Assembly (NCBI RefSeq): GCF_000502835.1
Contig: NZ_AYVL01000003.1
Coordinates: 16,247-80,246, forward strand
Direction: 5' to 3'
Length of the DNA: 64,000 nucleotides
Origin: Mesorhizobium sp. LSJC280B00
GTDB lineage: Bacteria > Pseudomonadota > Alphaproteobacteria > Rhizobiales > Rhizobiaceae
Shown: one piece after another, positions 1 through 8,568 of the stretch
How the letters are laid out: each line of letters opens with the position of its first letter
Position numbering within the stretch: the first letter of the stretch is position 1
Program-made: the position numbers and the translations under genes
The notes under the pieces: generated by a model
Told to the model about the DNA's origin: nothing
Seen by the model: the letters and a program-made list of their open reading frames with translations, nothing else
Databases searched by the model: none

Positions 1-700
1 GGCTGACCGCGGTCACCAGGGAGACGCGCTTCGCCGCTTCGAGGATCATCACCCTGGCGCGGGCATCGAGCGGGCCGAGTATCTCGGTCTCGGCCAGCCG
101 CACCAGATTGCCGCCGTCAATGATCTCGCCGCGCAATTCGGCCAGCGAGCGCCTGCCAGCCGCGGTTTCAGGCTTGGCCGAGACAAAGACCGACAACTCG
201 TCGACCACGGCGCGGGCGGCCTTCGGATCGTCACGGGCAATCGCATCGAGCGCCCGCTTCTGCAACTTTTCGACCTCGGCAAGGCGGGCAATCGCCATGA
301 ATTCGCGCACGAGGATGATCAGAAGCGCCAGGATGGCGATCGCGGCCATAGCGGCAGCCAGCCAGCCCAGCCACTCGGCGCGCTCGAACAGGTCGCGAAT
401 CAGCTGGTCGGTCCAGAGGCCGACGGCGAGCGAAACCAGAACGCCCAGCGCGCCGAAGAACAGGCTGCCAAGCGGCGAACGTTTTCGCGGCGCAATCGCC
501 GGCGGCGGTTCGGCAGCGACGATATCAGGCTCGTCGAAGACGTCGATCTCCGCCGGTGTGACCACGGCAAGATCCGCCTTCACGGTACGCGGCTTTCGCG
601 CCGGCGCGGCCTCGGACGCAGCATGGTGAGCCGTCGAATCTTCCTTCTGCTGGGGCTCCGGCTCTATGCGAAAGGCCGCCGGTCTGCGGGGCGCACTCAT
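1..700 (-). CDS. YcjF/TIGR01620-type membrane protein, partial (C-terminus beyond left edge)
   Basis: Only the first 233 codons are in the window; the reading frame continues past base 1. It starts with ATG at 700 and opens with about 75 residues rich in proline, alanine and charge, then two membrane segments at about residues 77-97 and 111-131, followed by a helical cytoplasmic region. This is the layout of the YcjF/DUF697 family, which is normally encoded next to YcjX. The start overlaps the stop of the upstream ycjX-like gene in a 4-base ATGA, so the two are translationally coupled. Cellular function is unknown; an envelope-stress role is only an analogy to the E. coli ycjXF pair. Confidence 0.8.
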   Translation of the reverse strand, partial: MSAPRRPAAFRIEPEPQQKEDSTAHHAASEAAPARKPRTVKADLAVVTPAEIDVFDEPDIVAAEPPPAIAPRKRSPLGSLFFGALGVLVSLAVGLWTDQLIRDLFERAEWLGWLAAAMAAIAILALLIILVREFMAIARLAEVEKLQKRALDAIARDDPKAARAVVDELSVFVSAKPETAAGRRSLAELRGEIIDGGNLVRLAETEILGPLDARARVMILEAAKRVSLVTAVS

Positions 701-2175
701 GCGAGATGATCTCCGATCAGGAACTGCAGCGCGCGGTCGAGCCTGATATGCGGCAGCGACAGCGTCACACCCTCGGCGGTGCGCTCGAGTTTCGGCGGGC
801 GAAAGCGCACGAAGCGGATCGCGGGGTCGTCATTGTTTTGCGGGCGGGTCGATTCGGAAACGTCGAACACCGCATCAACTTTCTCCGGCAAGTCACCGGG
901 AAATATGGCTGTTTCGGTCTTTCCGTCAAAGGTTTCGCCATCGATTTTTTCGCCGCGCAATGGCGTGCCGATAATGACCGGCAAAGTCTCGCGGCCCTGC
1001 TTGACCGTGCCTTCCCGGGTCGCGCGCATGGCAGCCATGGCGACGACGTCGACGTCGGCGCCGGTGAAATTCGCCCGCGCCACGGCTCGGTCGGCTAGCC
1101 GCCGCACGATCGCCTGCAGCCGGTCGTGGCTTTCGTGGTGCAGATGGTCGGCCTTGGTCGCGGCCACCAATATGCGGTCGATACGCCTCGAAAACACGTC
1201 GGTCAGGAAGTTGCCCCGGCCGGGCCGGAAACAGGACAGGATTTCGGTGACCGCGCGCTCCAGATCGGCCATCGCACCGGGGCCGGCATTCAATGCCTGC
1301 AATGCGTCGATGAGCACGATCTGGCGGTCGAGACGCGTGATGTGTTCGCGGAAGAACGGTTTGACGACATGCGTCTTGTAAGCCTCGTAGCGCCGCTCCA
1401 TCATAGCCTGCAGCGATCCCGAGCGGGCGCGCCGGCCGCCCAGATTCGGCAGCGGCGCGAAGGTGAGAGCGGGCGAGCCTTCAAGATCGCCGGGCATCAG
1501 GAAGCGGCCGGGCGGCAAGGTCGAAAGCGCCCGCTCGTCGAGTTTGCAGGCCTTGAGATAGGCCGCGAAGCTCTCAGCGAGACGGCGCGCCGTCATCTCG
1601 TCGGCCTCGGCGTTGGGGTCGACCGGATTGGAGAGCGCCCGCCATTCCCGCGAAAGGTCGACACGCACCGGCAACACGGCCATCTCGAAGGCCTCACGCG
1701 AAAAATCGGCGTAGGACTTGCCGAGCAGCGGCAGGTCGAGCAGCCATTCGCCGGGATAATCGACGATGTCGACCGACAATTTGCCGGCGGAAAACATGCG
1801 GCTCCAGCCAGAGGCCGATTCGTATTCGATGGTGAGCCTCAGTTCGGAAATCGCACGCGTCGAATCCGGCCAGATGCGGTCGTCGACAAGAGCTGCGATG
1901 TGATCCTCGTACAGGAAGCGTGGTACCGCGTCGTCCGGCTGCTCTTCGAGAAAAGCCCGGGCGATGCGCCCAGATTTTTGTGCCTCAAACAGCGGCAAGC
2001 GTCCGCCATGGACCAGATTGTGCACAAGGGCCGAGATGAACACCGTCTTGCCGGCGCGGGACAGCCCGGTCACGCCAAGACGCAGCGACGGAGCGAAAAG
2101 CCCGGCAGCGCGGCCTGACAACGTATCCAAGGCAATCTTCGCCTCGTCGGTGAAAGTCGTCAGCGATGATGCCAA
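697..2175 (-). CDS. YcjX family (DUF463) nucleotide-binding protein
   Basis: This 492-residue protein has a P-loop, GLSRAGKT, at residues 37-44, close to the N-terminus as in the YcjX/DUF463 family of P-loop NTPases. The start appears to be TTG at 2175, because no ATG or GTG lies at a suitable place upstream. It is coupled by an ATGA overlap to the membrane protein that follows, so the pair probably acts together at the inner membrane. In E. coli the homologue belongs to the phage-shock/RpoH stress group; whether that holds in rhizobia is inference. Confidence 0.85.
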   Translation of the reverse strand: MASSLTTFTDEAKIALDTLSGRAAGLFAPSLRLGVTGLSRAGKTVFISALVHNLVHGGRLPLFEAQKSGRIARAFLEEQPDDAVPRFLYEDHIAALVDDRIWPDSTRAISELRLTIEYESASGWSRMFSAGKLSVDIVDYPGEWLLDLPLLGKSYADFSREAFEMAVLPVRVDLSREWRALSNPVDPNAEADEMTARRLAESFAAYLKACKLDERALSTLPPGRFLMPGDLEGSPALTFAPLPNLGGRRARSGSLQAMMERRYEAYKTHVVKPFFREHITRLDRQIVLIDALQALNAGPGAMADLERAVTEILSCFRPGRGNFLTDVFSRRIDRILVAATKADHLHHESHDRLQAIVRRLADRAVARANFTGADVDVVAMAAMRATREGTVKQGRETLPVIIGTPLRGEKIDGETFDGKTETAIFPGDLPEKVDAVFDVSESTRPQNNDDPAIRFVRFRPPKLERTAEGVTLSLPHIRLDRALQFLIGDHLA

Positions 2176-2238
2176 AATCTGTTCTCGCGGGCCGGTCAGG
2201 ATCCGATATAGGCTTTGATGGGCGGCTTTGAAATGGCC

Positions 2239-2742
2239 TCAGATATCGGCAGGCGTCAGGAAGGCTTCGAGATAGCCGGCGCCCGGCGCAGCCTCGGCAA
2301 GACTGCCGTAGAACCGGACCACCGCAAGTGCGGAGGTCGGGAAGCCGTGGTTCAGCATGGCCCGCGCGGTCTCGTCGCCGTCGCCTGAGAGCGCCATGGC
2401 GAGATCCTCGATCATCGGATTGTGGCCGATGACGAGCAGGGCCTCCAGCCCGCCATTCTGCCGGATGGCAGTGAGGTACGCGGCGGCATCGTCGCTGTAG
2501 AGGGTGTCACAGAACAGCACCCGGCCCGTGTCCGTATGGCCAGCCAAGCTTTCCAGCGTCTGGCGGGCGCGCTTGGCGCTTGAGCAAAGGGTGCGGGCCG
2601 GTGCGTATTTGCGGGAACGCATCAGGGCGCCCATCGCTTCGGCATCGGCGAAGCCGGATGGATCGAGCGGGCGGTCGAAGTCAGCCACGCCAGGCAGCGC
2701 CCAGCCGGCCTTCGCATGCCTCAGCAGGTAAAGTCTGGTCAC
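2239..2742 (-). CDS. SixA-like histidine phosphatase family protein
   Basis: The 167-residue product begins with the histidine-phosphatase signature LLRHAK; Arg8 and His9 would form the phosphohistidine site. A second conserved histidine is in VIGHNPMIEDLA near residue 105. The size and single short domain resemble SixA, the phosphatase that dephosphorylates His-containing phosphotransfer domains, rather than phosphoglycerate mutase. The start is GTG, preceded by GGGG. It lies 63 bp upstream of ycjX on the same strand, so co-transcription is possible. The actual substrate cannot be told from sequence. Confidence 0.85.
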   Translation of the reverse strand: MTRLYLLRHAKAGWALPGVADFDRPLDPSGFADAEAMGALMRSRKYAPARTLCSSAKRARQTLESLAGHTDTGRVLFCDTLYSDDAAAYLTAIRQNGGLEALLVIGHNPMIEDLAMALSGDGDETARAMLNHGFPTSALAVVRFYGSLAEAAPGAGYLEAFLTPADI

Positions 2743-2940
2743 CGGATCCCCGTTGTGCCGGGCACCGAACCCGTCAGCACGCCGCAGGATTTGCCATCAG
2801 AAGAGCTCCGTGCGCAATGGCAAGCGCCCCTCAAGCATAGCGAATCATGTACGGATTCGGTCGTATTCTTCGCAAAAAGGGCATCGCCGATGGTGGTTTG
2901 TCCGAGACTAACAATTGCGTGAAACTGTCGTCGATTGACC

Positions 2941-2969
2941 TTGTGCAGCTTTCGGTCCGCGAATATATA
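2941..2969 (+). promoter_or_regulatory. Candidate housekeeping promoter of dksA
   Basis: TTGTGC at 2941-2946 and TATATA at 2964-2969 are separated by 17 bases, and the ATG of dksA follows 33 bases after the -10 box. An overlapping TTGACC at 2935-2940 would be too far away (23 bases) to serve as the -35. This is a motif match only. Confidence 0.45.
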
Positions 2970-3002
2970 GGCGCCAAATTTGGGGTTTGTTGGGTGAGTC
3001 GA

Positions 3003-3419
3003 ATGAACGACATCGTTACCGCCGATTACGTACCCTCCGAAGACGAGCCGTTCATGAACGAGCGGCAGAAATCCTACTTTCGCATGAAGCTCGTCACCTG
3101 GAAGAACGACATCTTGCGCGAAGCGCGCGAAACTCTCGAAATCCTGCAGCAGGAAAACGCCAACCACCCCGACCTCGCCGATCGCGCCTCCTCGGAAACC
3201 GACCGCGCCATCGAACTTCGCGCCCGCGATCGCCAGCGAAAACTCATCTCCAAGATCGATTCGGCCCTCCAGCGCCTTGACGAAGGCACTTACGGTTATT
3301 GCGAGGAGACGGGCGAGCCGATCGCGCTGAAGCGGCTCGACGCGCGCCCGATCGCCACCTTGTCGATCGAGGCACAGGAGCGCCATGAGCGGCGCGAGAA
3401 GGTCTACCGCGACGACTGA
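3003..3419 (+). CDS. dksA: DksA/TraR family RNA polymerase-binding regulator with reduced zinc site
   Basis: The 138-residue protein has the DksA layout: an N-terminal helix, a coiled-coil hairpin whose tip carries acidic residues (Asp57 and Asp60), and a C-terminal globular part. Such proteins enter the RNA polymerase secondary channel and, with ppGpp, adjust transcription in the stringent response. Of the four zinc cysteines of E. coli DksA only Cys100 remains; Thr103, Ser121 and Ala124 occupy the other places. The start at 3003 was preferred to longer in-frame extensions because it sits after the promoter and gives the family length. A strong hairpin follows the stop. Confidence 0.9.
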   Translation: MNDIVTADYVPSEDEPFMNERQKSYFRMKLVTWKNDILREARETLEILQQENANHPDLADRASSETDRAIELRARDRQRKLISKIDSALQRLDEGTYGYCEETGEPIALKRLDARPIATLSIEAQERHERREKVYRDD

Positions 3420-3455
3420 GTCGCCGGGAAAAACAGCGGCATCGGTAAAGCGTTC

Positions 3456-3481
3456 AAAATGGCCGGTTTTCCGGCCATTTT
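3456..3481. terminator. Bidirectional rho-independent terminator between dksA and the FliO-like gene
   Basis: An 11-bp perfect inverted repeat (AAAATGGCCGG / CCGGCCATTTT) with a TTTT loop lies between two converging genes. It has A/T runs on both sides, so it can stop transcription from either direction. Confidence 0.85.
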
Positions 3482-3502
3482 CATTGGCCGTTCGCTATCG
3501 GC

Positions 3503-4255
3503 CTATCTTTTCTGATTGGACAACTCGCCGAGGAGCTTCGTCATCTCGTCGTCGAGAGAGGGCGACGCCTTCGCCACCGGCTTGCTCGGCGTTTGGCTGA
3601 AGCGTGGCTCGTCGAGGGAAACCTCCAGCTCCTTCATCAGCGCATCGTCAATCGACTCGTGCTGTGCCGGCGGCTCGTATCTTGCCGGGGAGTCCTGTCT
3701 TGCCGGCGGCTGCGCATGCCGCGAGGCATTGGCGTTGACGGATCCATAACTTGGCAACGGCGTGACGTTCGATGCCGGTTTCGGCGCCGGCGCCGGCATT
3801 GTTGCCGGCATCGTCGCCGTCTGGCGGGCTCGGACAGGGGTCGCGGTTACGCCTGCCGGCTGCGGTGGCGCTTGCCTCGCCGGCGCGGCTGTGATCGAAG
3901 CCGACCTTGCTGCCGGCTGGTGGCCGTTGTCTCCGGTCAATGCCGGGCGCCGCAGCGCCGAGAGCCTGATGTCGCGCTCGACGACGACGTCGGTCGGACC
4001 ACCGATCAAGAGCAGGTGCTCGATATCGTCGCGGCGCACCAGCACCAGCCGCCGGTGACTGTCGACCGCTGTGGCATCCATGACAGCCAGCCGCGTCTTG
4101 CGGTTCCTGCCGCCGGCGACGAATGTCCCGAACGTCAGGCTGCGGACCAGCCTGATGATAAGAAGAATGATGAGCAGAAGGACAAGTACTGCAAACGTCC
4201 ATAGGATTGCTGCGGCATAACCAGGACCCGCCACGCCATCCAGCCATTGCAGCAT
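3503..4255 (-). CDS. FliO/MopB-like flagellar biosynthesis protein
   Basis: The 250-residue protein has one strong membrane segment at about residues 14-36, then a short beta-rich domain containing RRLVLVRRDDIEHLLLIGG, which is typical of FliO. A long tail rich in proline, alanine and glutamine follows. FliO assists assembly of the FliPQR flagellar export gate. The ATG at 4255 was chosen over a TTG four codons earlier because GGGGG sits just upstream of it. No other flagellar genes are nearby, so the flagellar role rests on the domain alone. Confidence 0.7.
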   Translation of the reverse strand: MLQWLDGVAGPGYAAAILWTFAVLVLLLIILLIIRLVRSLTFGTFVAGGRNRKTRLAVMDATAVDSHRRLVLVRRDDIEHLLLIGGPTDVVVERDIRLSALRRPALTGDNGHQPAARSASITAAPARQAPPQPAGVTATPVRARQTATMPATMPAPAPKPASNVTPLPSYGSVNANASRHAQPPARQDSPARYEPPAQHESIDDALMKELEVSLDEPRFSQTPSKPVAKASPSLDDEMTKLLGELSNQKR

Positions 4256-4458
4256 TGGTTCCCCCAAAATCAGCTTTCGAAGAGAGGCGACACTAGACTG
4301 TTGCGGCAGGCCACCGCAAGTTGCCTTTCACGCTTCGTGAACAGCTTGAAACGCCGGGAGCCGAACGGCGTCATTTTTAACGGACATCTGCAGCCGGGCC
4401 TTTTCCCAACCCTGAGAATATGATTCAACCGACACCGGAATTCACGAGCAGGGGGCAC

Positions 4459-7032
4459 ATGGCCAAGGAAGCGCGCGGCGATTTCTATCCGGTACCTATC
4501 GTCGACCAGAACACGCGGCCGGGAGCGGTCACCCGGCTCATCGTCTTCATCGTCGTCCTGACTGGGGCAGCGATCGTCTTCGGCCTTTTCCGCGAGCGCC
4601 TTGGCGATCCATTCCTGCTCGGCATGCTTGGCGTGCTGGCGATGATCGGCGTCGGCTTTCTATTCGCCACTGCGATCGGCTTCGTGCACATCACGCCGCG
4701 CTCGACAAGCGACGAACTGTCGAAAGCTTTCGTCGATTCGATGTCGCAAGGTCTCCTGGTCACCGACACCAAAGGCCGTATCATCTACGCCAACCGGACC
4801 TATGCCGATATGACGGGTGCCGAGTCGGCCGCCGACCTCAAGACCGTCGAAGGTTTGCTTTCAGACGTTCCCGAGGCCTCGGTGACCATATACCGGCTGG
4901 CGTCCGGCCTGCGTGATGGCCAGCCTGGCGACGGCGAGTTTCGGCTCGCGCAGTCCATTCGGCCAGGCGCCGAACCGGGCGCTCGCTGGTACCGCGTTCG
5001 GGCCCGCGCCTTCAGCGTTCCCGGCCAGCGGCTGCCCATGCTTGCCTGGCAGCTTGCCGACATCTCGCAGGAACGGGCCGAGCAGGAGCGGTTCTTTCTC
5101 GACCTGCAAAAGGCGATCGATCACCTCGACCATGCGCCGGCCGGTTTCTTTTCGGCCGACCAGGAAGGCCGCGTCACCTATATCAACGCGACCCTTGCGG
5201 AGTGGCTGGGCATCGACCTGGCCAGCTTCACTCCCGGCGCCATCACGCTGCCGGAGATCGTCGCCGGCGACGGCATGGCGCTGGTCCGTTCGGTCAAGGC
5301 CGACGCTGGTACCACGCGCAATGCCGTTATCGACCTCGATCTGACGACGATGACCGGCGAGGCGCTGCCGGTGCGCTTCATGCATCGTGTCTCGGCCAGC
5401 CGAGAGGGGCTCAACGGCCCGACTCGCACCATCGTGCTCAACCGGACGCAAGGCGAGGACGCTTCGGCCGACCTCCGCGCATCGGAAATACGCTTCACGC
5501 GGTTCTTCAACTCGACGCCGATGGCGATAGCCGGCGTCGACCATGCCGGCCGCATCCTGCGCACCAATGCGCCGTTCCTGTCGCTGTTTTCCTCGGTCGT
5601 CGACCGCGATGCGGTCGATCGGCGTGTGCGGCTGGATACGGTGATCCACGAGCGCGACCGGCCGGCTTTCGCCGCGGCCTTTGAAAAGGCACGCCAGCAA
5701 CAGGCTGACATCGAGCCGATCGATACGGTGCTGCCCGGCAATGAGGAGCGCCACATACGCTTCTACGTCAACGCGGTCGCAGACGGTACCGGTGGCGAGG
5801 GCGCCGAGGAATCGGCCATCGTCTATGCCGTGGAGACCACTGAGCAAAAGGCCCTCGAGGGCCAGATGGCGCAGAGCCAGAAGATGCAGGCGGTCGGCCA
5901 ACTCGCCGGCGGCATCGCGCATGATTTCAACAATGTGCTGACCGCCATCATCATGGCCTCGGACCTGCTTTTGACCAACCACCGGCCGTCCGATCCGTCG
6001 TTCCCGGACATCATGAACATCAAGCAGAATGCCAACCGGGCGGCCTCGCTGGTGCGGCAGTTGCTGGCCTTCTCGCGCAAGCAGACGCTGCGGCCGGAGG
6101 TGCTCAACCTGACCGACGTGCTCGCAGATCTAAGGATGCTGCTTGCCCGGCTGGTCGGCAACGACATCAAGCTCAAAATCGACCATGGCCGCGACCTGTG
6201 GCCGGTCAGGGTCGATATCGGGCAATTCGAGCAAGTGGTGGTCAATCTGGCGGTCAATGCACGCGATGCGATGCCGGCCGGCGGCGAGCTCACCGTACGC
6301 ACCCGCAACGTCAGCGCCGGAGAGTGCAAGACCTTTTCCTACCGCGAACTTACTCCGGCCGACTATGTGCTGGTCGAGGTCGAGGACAGCGGCAGCGGCA
6401 TCGCGCCTGATGTGCTGAAAAAGATCTTCGAGCCCTTCTTCACGACAAAGGAGGTTGGCAAGGGAACCGGCCTCGGCCTGTCCATGGTCTATGGCATCAT
6501 CAAGCAAACAGGCGGCTTCATCTTCTGCGATTCCGAAGTCGGCAAGGGATCCGTGTTCCGCATCTTCCTGCCGCGGCACATTGCGGAGGCAAGGAAGGCG
6601 GGCGAGGCTGGAGAAGTGCCGGCCGCCCCTGCCAAGATCGCCGACTCAGCCAAGGATCTGTCGGGCTCGGCCACGGTGCTGCTGGTCGAGGACGAGGACG
6701 CCGTGCGCATGGGCGGCATGCGGGCGCTGAAATCGCGCGGCTACACCGTCCACGAGGCGTCGTCGGGCGTCGAGGCGCTTGAAGTCTACGAAGCGCTCGG
6801 CGGCAAGGTCGACGTCGTGGTGTCGGACGTGGTGATGCCGGAAATGGATGGCCCGACGCTGCTTGGCGAATTGCGCAAACGGCAGCCCGACATCAAGTTT
6901 ATCTTCGTGTCCGGCTATGCCGAAGACGCGTTCGCCAAGAACTTGCCGGCCGACGCGCATTTCGGCTTCTTGCCGAAGCCGTTTTCGCTCAAGCAATTGG
7001 CCACGATCGTAAAGGACATGCTGGAATCCTGA
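4459..7032 (+). CDS. cckA: Cell-cycle hybrid histidine kinase/phosphatase CckA
   Basis: The 857-residue protein has two membrane helices (about 26-44 and 52-74), PAS-type sensor regions, a HisKA domain with phospho-acceptor His488 in [13 protein letters not shown], a HATPase domain and a C-terminal receiver with Asp790 in [12 protein letters not shown]. This is the CckA architecture. In alphaproteobacteria CckA passes phosphate through ChpT to CtrA and CpdR, controlling replication and division, and the reverse flow acts as phosphatase. The start at 4459 follows AGGGGG at good spacing; a start 13 codons earlier is possible but lacks such a site. Confidence 0.92.
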   Translation: MAKEARGDFYPVPIVDQNTRPGAVTRLIVFIVVLTGAAIVFGLFRERLGDPFLLGMLGVLAMIGVGFLFATAIGFVHITPRSTSDELSKAFVDSMSQGLLVTDTKGRIIYANRTYADMTGAESAADLKTVEGLLSDVPEASVTIYRLASGLRDGQPGDGEFRLAQSIRPGAEPGARWYRVRARAFSVPGQRLPMLAWQLADISQERAEQERFFLDLQKAIDHLDHAPAGFFSADQEGRVTYINATLAEWLGIDLASFTPGAITLPEIVAGDGMALVRSVKADAGTTRNAVIDLDLTTMTGEALPVRFMHRVSASREGLNGPTRTIVLNRTQGEDASADLRASEIRFTRFFNSTPMAIAGVDHAGRILRTNAPFLSLFSSVVDRDAVDRRVRLDTVIHERDRPAFAAAFEKARQQQADIEPIDTVLPGNEERHIRFYVNAVADGTGGEGAEESAIVYAVETTEQKALEGQMAQSQKMQAVGQLAGGIAHDFNNVLTAIIMASDLLLTNHRPSDPSFPDIMNIKQNANRAASLVRQLLAFSRKQTLRPEVLNLTDVLADLRMLLARLVGNDIKLKIDHGRDLWPVRVDIGQFEQVVVNLAVNARDAMPAGGELTVRTRNVSAGECKTFSYRELTPADYVLVEVEDSGSGIAPDVLKKIFEPFFTTKEVGKGTGLGLSMVYGIIKQTGGFIFCDSEVGKGSVFRIFLPRHIAEARKAGEAGEVPAAPAKIADSAKDLSGSATVLLVEDEDAVRMGGMRALKSRGYTVHEASSGVEALEVYEALGGKVDVVVSDVVMPEMDGPTLLGELRKRQPDIKFIFVSGYAEDAFAKNLPADAHFGFLPKPFSLKQLATIVKDMLES

Positions 7033-7072
7033 CCCTTCCAACGCTCCGCTTGCGCAATGTCGTGAGACTGCC

Positions 7073-7825
7073 ATGATTGCAGGCGAAACGGGCGACGGGT
7101 TTTGGAAGCATGCCGTGACGCCACACAACGAGGCTAGCAAAGGCGACTACGCAAGCACGGTGCTGCTGCCGGGCGACCCGCAGCGCGCTGAATGGATGGC
7201 GGAGACCTTTCTGGAAGCGTCGCGCTGCGTCAACCGCCGCCGCGGCGCGCTCGGCTTTACCGGGTTGTTTCGCGGCAAGCCTGTCAGCGTCCAGTCCACC
7301 GGCATCGGCGTCCCGTCATTCCTGGTCTACGTGCACGAGCTGCTGGATTTCTACGGTGCGAAAACGTTGATCCGCACCGGCACCTGCGGCGGCCTGACCG
7401 CCGAGATGGCGCTGCGCAGCCTGGTGATCGCACAATCGGTGCGCGGCGAAAATGCGGAGAGCGGCCAGGTTTTTGGTCTCTATCGTGCCGATGCCGGCCC
7501 CGATCCTGCATTGTTGGCCCAGGCGTTGGCCCGGGCTTCGGAACTCGGGATCGACCATCGGGCCGGGCTGACGATCTGCAGCGACATTTTTTATCATCCG
7601 CTGGGGCGCGAACGCTTTGCCGAAGCACAGGCACAGGGGGCGCTCGCCGTGGATATGGAAACCAGCGCACTCTACCGCATTGCGGCCGATTTCGGCGCCC
7701 GGGCGCTGTCGATCCTGACCGTCGTCGACAATGTGGCAACCGGCGAGCAGACCGACTATTCCGAACGCCAGGGCCTTTTCACCGATATGACCCGGCTGGC
7801 GCTCGACATGGCGGCGGAGAGCTAG
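7073..7825 (+). CDS. deoD: DeoD-type purine-nucleoside phosphorylase
   Basis: The 250-residue protein has the PNP/UDP phosphorylase fold signatures: LLPGDPQRAE near residue 30 (phosphate binding), a glycine-rich RTGTCGG segment, and VDMETSALY near residue 200 for ribose and base contacts. An aspartate follows at the place of the E. coli catalytic Asp204 (VVDN here, VSDH there). It would cleave purine nucleosides with phosphate in salvage. Uridine phosphorylase belongs to the same superfamily, so substrate choice is less certain than the fold. It lies 40 bp after cckA and may be read from the same transcript. Confidence 0.85.
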   Translation: MIAGETGDGFWKHAVTPHNEASKGDYASTVLLPGDPQRAEWMAETFLEASRCVNRRRGALGFTGLFRGKPVSVQSTGIGVPSFLVYVHELLDFYGAKTLIRTGTCGGLTAEMALRSLVIAQSVRGENAESGQVFGLYRADAGPDPALLAQALARASELGIDHRAGLTICSDIFYHPLGRERFAEAQAQGALAVDMETSALYRIAADFGARALSILTVVDNVATGEQTDYSERQGLFTDMTRLALDMAAES

Positions 7826-7841
7826 GCGGCTTCTACTTCGG

Positions 7842-7872
7842 AGTACGGAACCTCGCCAGGTTCCGTACTTTT
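7842..7872. terminator. Rho-independent terminator after deoD
   Basis: A 12-bp perfect stem (AGTACGGAACCT / AGGTTCCGTACT, loop CGCC) is followed by TTT. It lies between the stop codons of two converging genes. Confidence 0.88.
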
Positions 7873-8267
7873 CAACGCTTCGTGCAGGTCGAGGCGGTAA
7901 AGGCGCCGTCTGGCTGCTTCATGATGATATCGAAGGACGGGGTGGTTCCGCTTTCCAGCGTCGCCTGCGTAAGCGAGATCGAGTTGCCGCCACTGGTGTA
8001 GCCGCCCAGCGGACCCAGCCAGGTGATCACGCCGTCTGCATCCATCTGGTAATTGTAGCTTTGCGGCGCGATGCCGAAGCTCACCGGACCGCTATAGACG
8101 TTTCCCTTGATGGTGATGTCGCCGAGGCTGAGGAACATGCCAAGCAGATAGACTTCGCAATGATAGGAGCCGTCCGGCAGCTTGCCGTCGCTGAAGCCGG
8201 CGCGCGCTACGGTCGTCGCCGCCAGCAGAAGCATGGCGGTGAAAATGCAAGAAGCTCTGAAGGCCAT
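7872..8267 (-). CDS. Secreted protein of unknown function
   Basis: The 131-residue product starts with a clear signal peptide: a hydrophobic stretch at about residues 7-21 ending in ARA, with cleavage expected near residue 23. The mature part is about 108 residues, rich in glycine, serine and aromatic residues, and contains two cysteines (in YHCEVY and ASTCTKR near the C-terminus) that could form a disulfide. I do not recognise a named family. It is read away from the urea transporter, and its stop meets the deoD terminator. Confidence 0.65.
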   Translation of the reverse strand: MAFRASCIFTAMLLLAATTVARAGFSDGKLPDGSYHCEVYLLGMFLSLGDITIKGNVYSGPVSFGIAPQSYNYQMDADGVITWLGPLGGYTSGGNSISLTQATLESGTTPSFDIIMKQPDGAFTASTCTKR

Positions 8268-8343
8268 GGAGTCCCCCGTTAAGGGTTCGAACTTGCCTCA
8301 TTTCGCTGCGGCGCTGCAATCCTCGCCAGCGCTCATATGATGC

Positions 8344-8360
8344 TGCTCAAAATTCGGGCA
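8344..8360 (+). promoter_or_regulatory. Possible NtrC-binding site upstream of urtA
   Basis: The sequence fits the TGC-N11-GCA core of NtrC enhancers and sits about 165 bp upstream of the sigma-54 promoter, a normal enhancer distance. The outer positions of the consensus are not well matched, so this is tentative. Confidence 0.3.
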
Positions 8361-8508
8361 TTGGCCTATATGTGAGTAAAACTTAGGCTGATACGAGTGA
8401 TCTTTTCTCATTTCAAACCTGGCAGGGGCGGTTCATCTCCTGCGGCTAATACATTAACCGACTGACAGGGCTGGGAAATCTCAAACACTCCGATCTTTCG
8501 CCGGTGAT

Positions 8509-8524
8509 TGGCACAGCCGTTGCA
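8509..8524 (+). promoter_or_regulatory. Sigma-54 (RpoN) promoter of the urea transporter operon
   Basis: TGGCAC, five bases, then TTGCA matches the -24/-12 consensus, with the invariant GG (8510-8511) and GC (8522-8523) separated by exactly ten bases. Transcription would begin near 8535, about 35 bases before urtA. Sigma-54 control implies an activator such as NtrC and induction under nitrogen limitation. Confidence 0.85.
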
Positions 8525-8568
8525 TGGTCCTGTTCCGATGCAGTTAACCAGCTTGGGAGTTTAAAAGT

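Larger units (their letters stand above)
8268..8568. other. Intergenic region between a secreted-protein gene and urtA
   Basis: These 301 bases lie between divergent genes and are more AT-rich than their surroundings. They hold the sigma-54 promoter of urtA and a possible NtrC site, annotated separately. I see no open frame with a ribosome-binding site. Confidence 0.6.
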
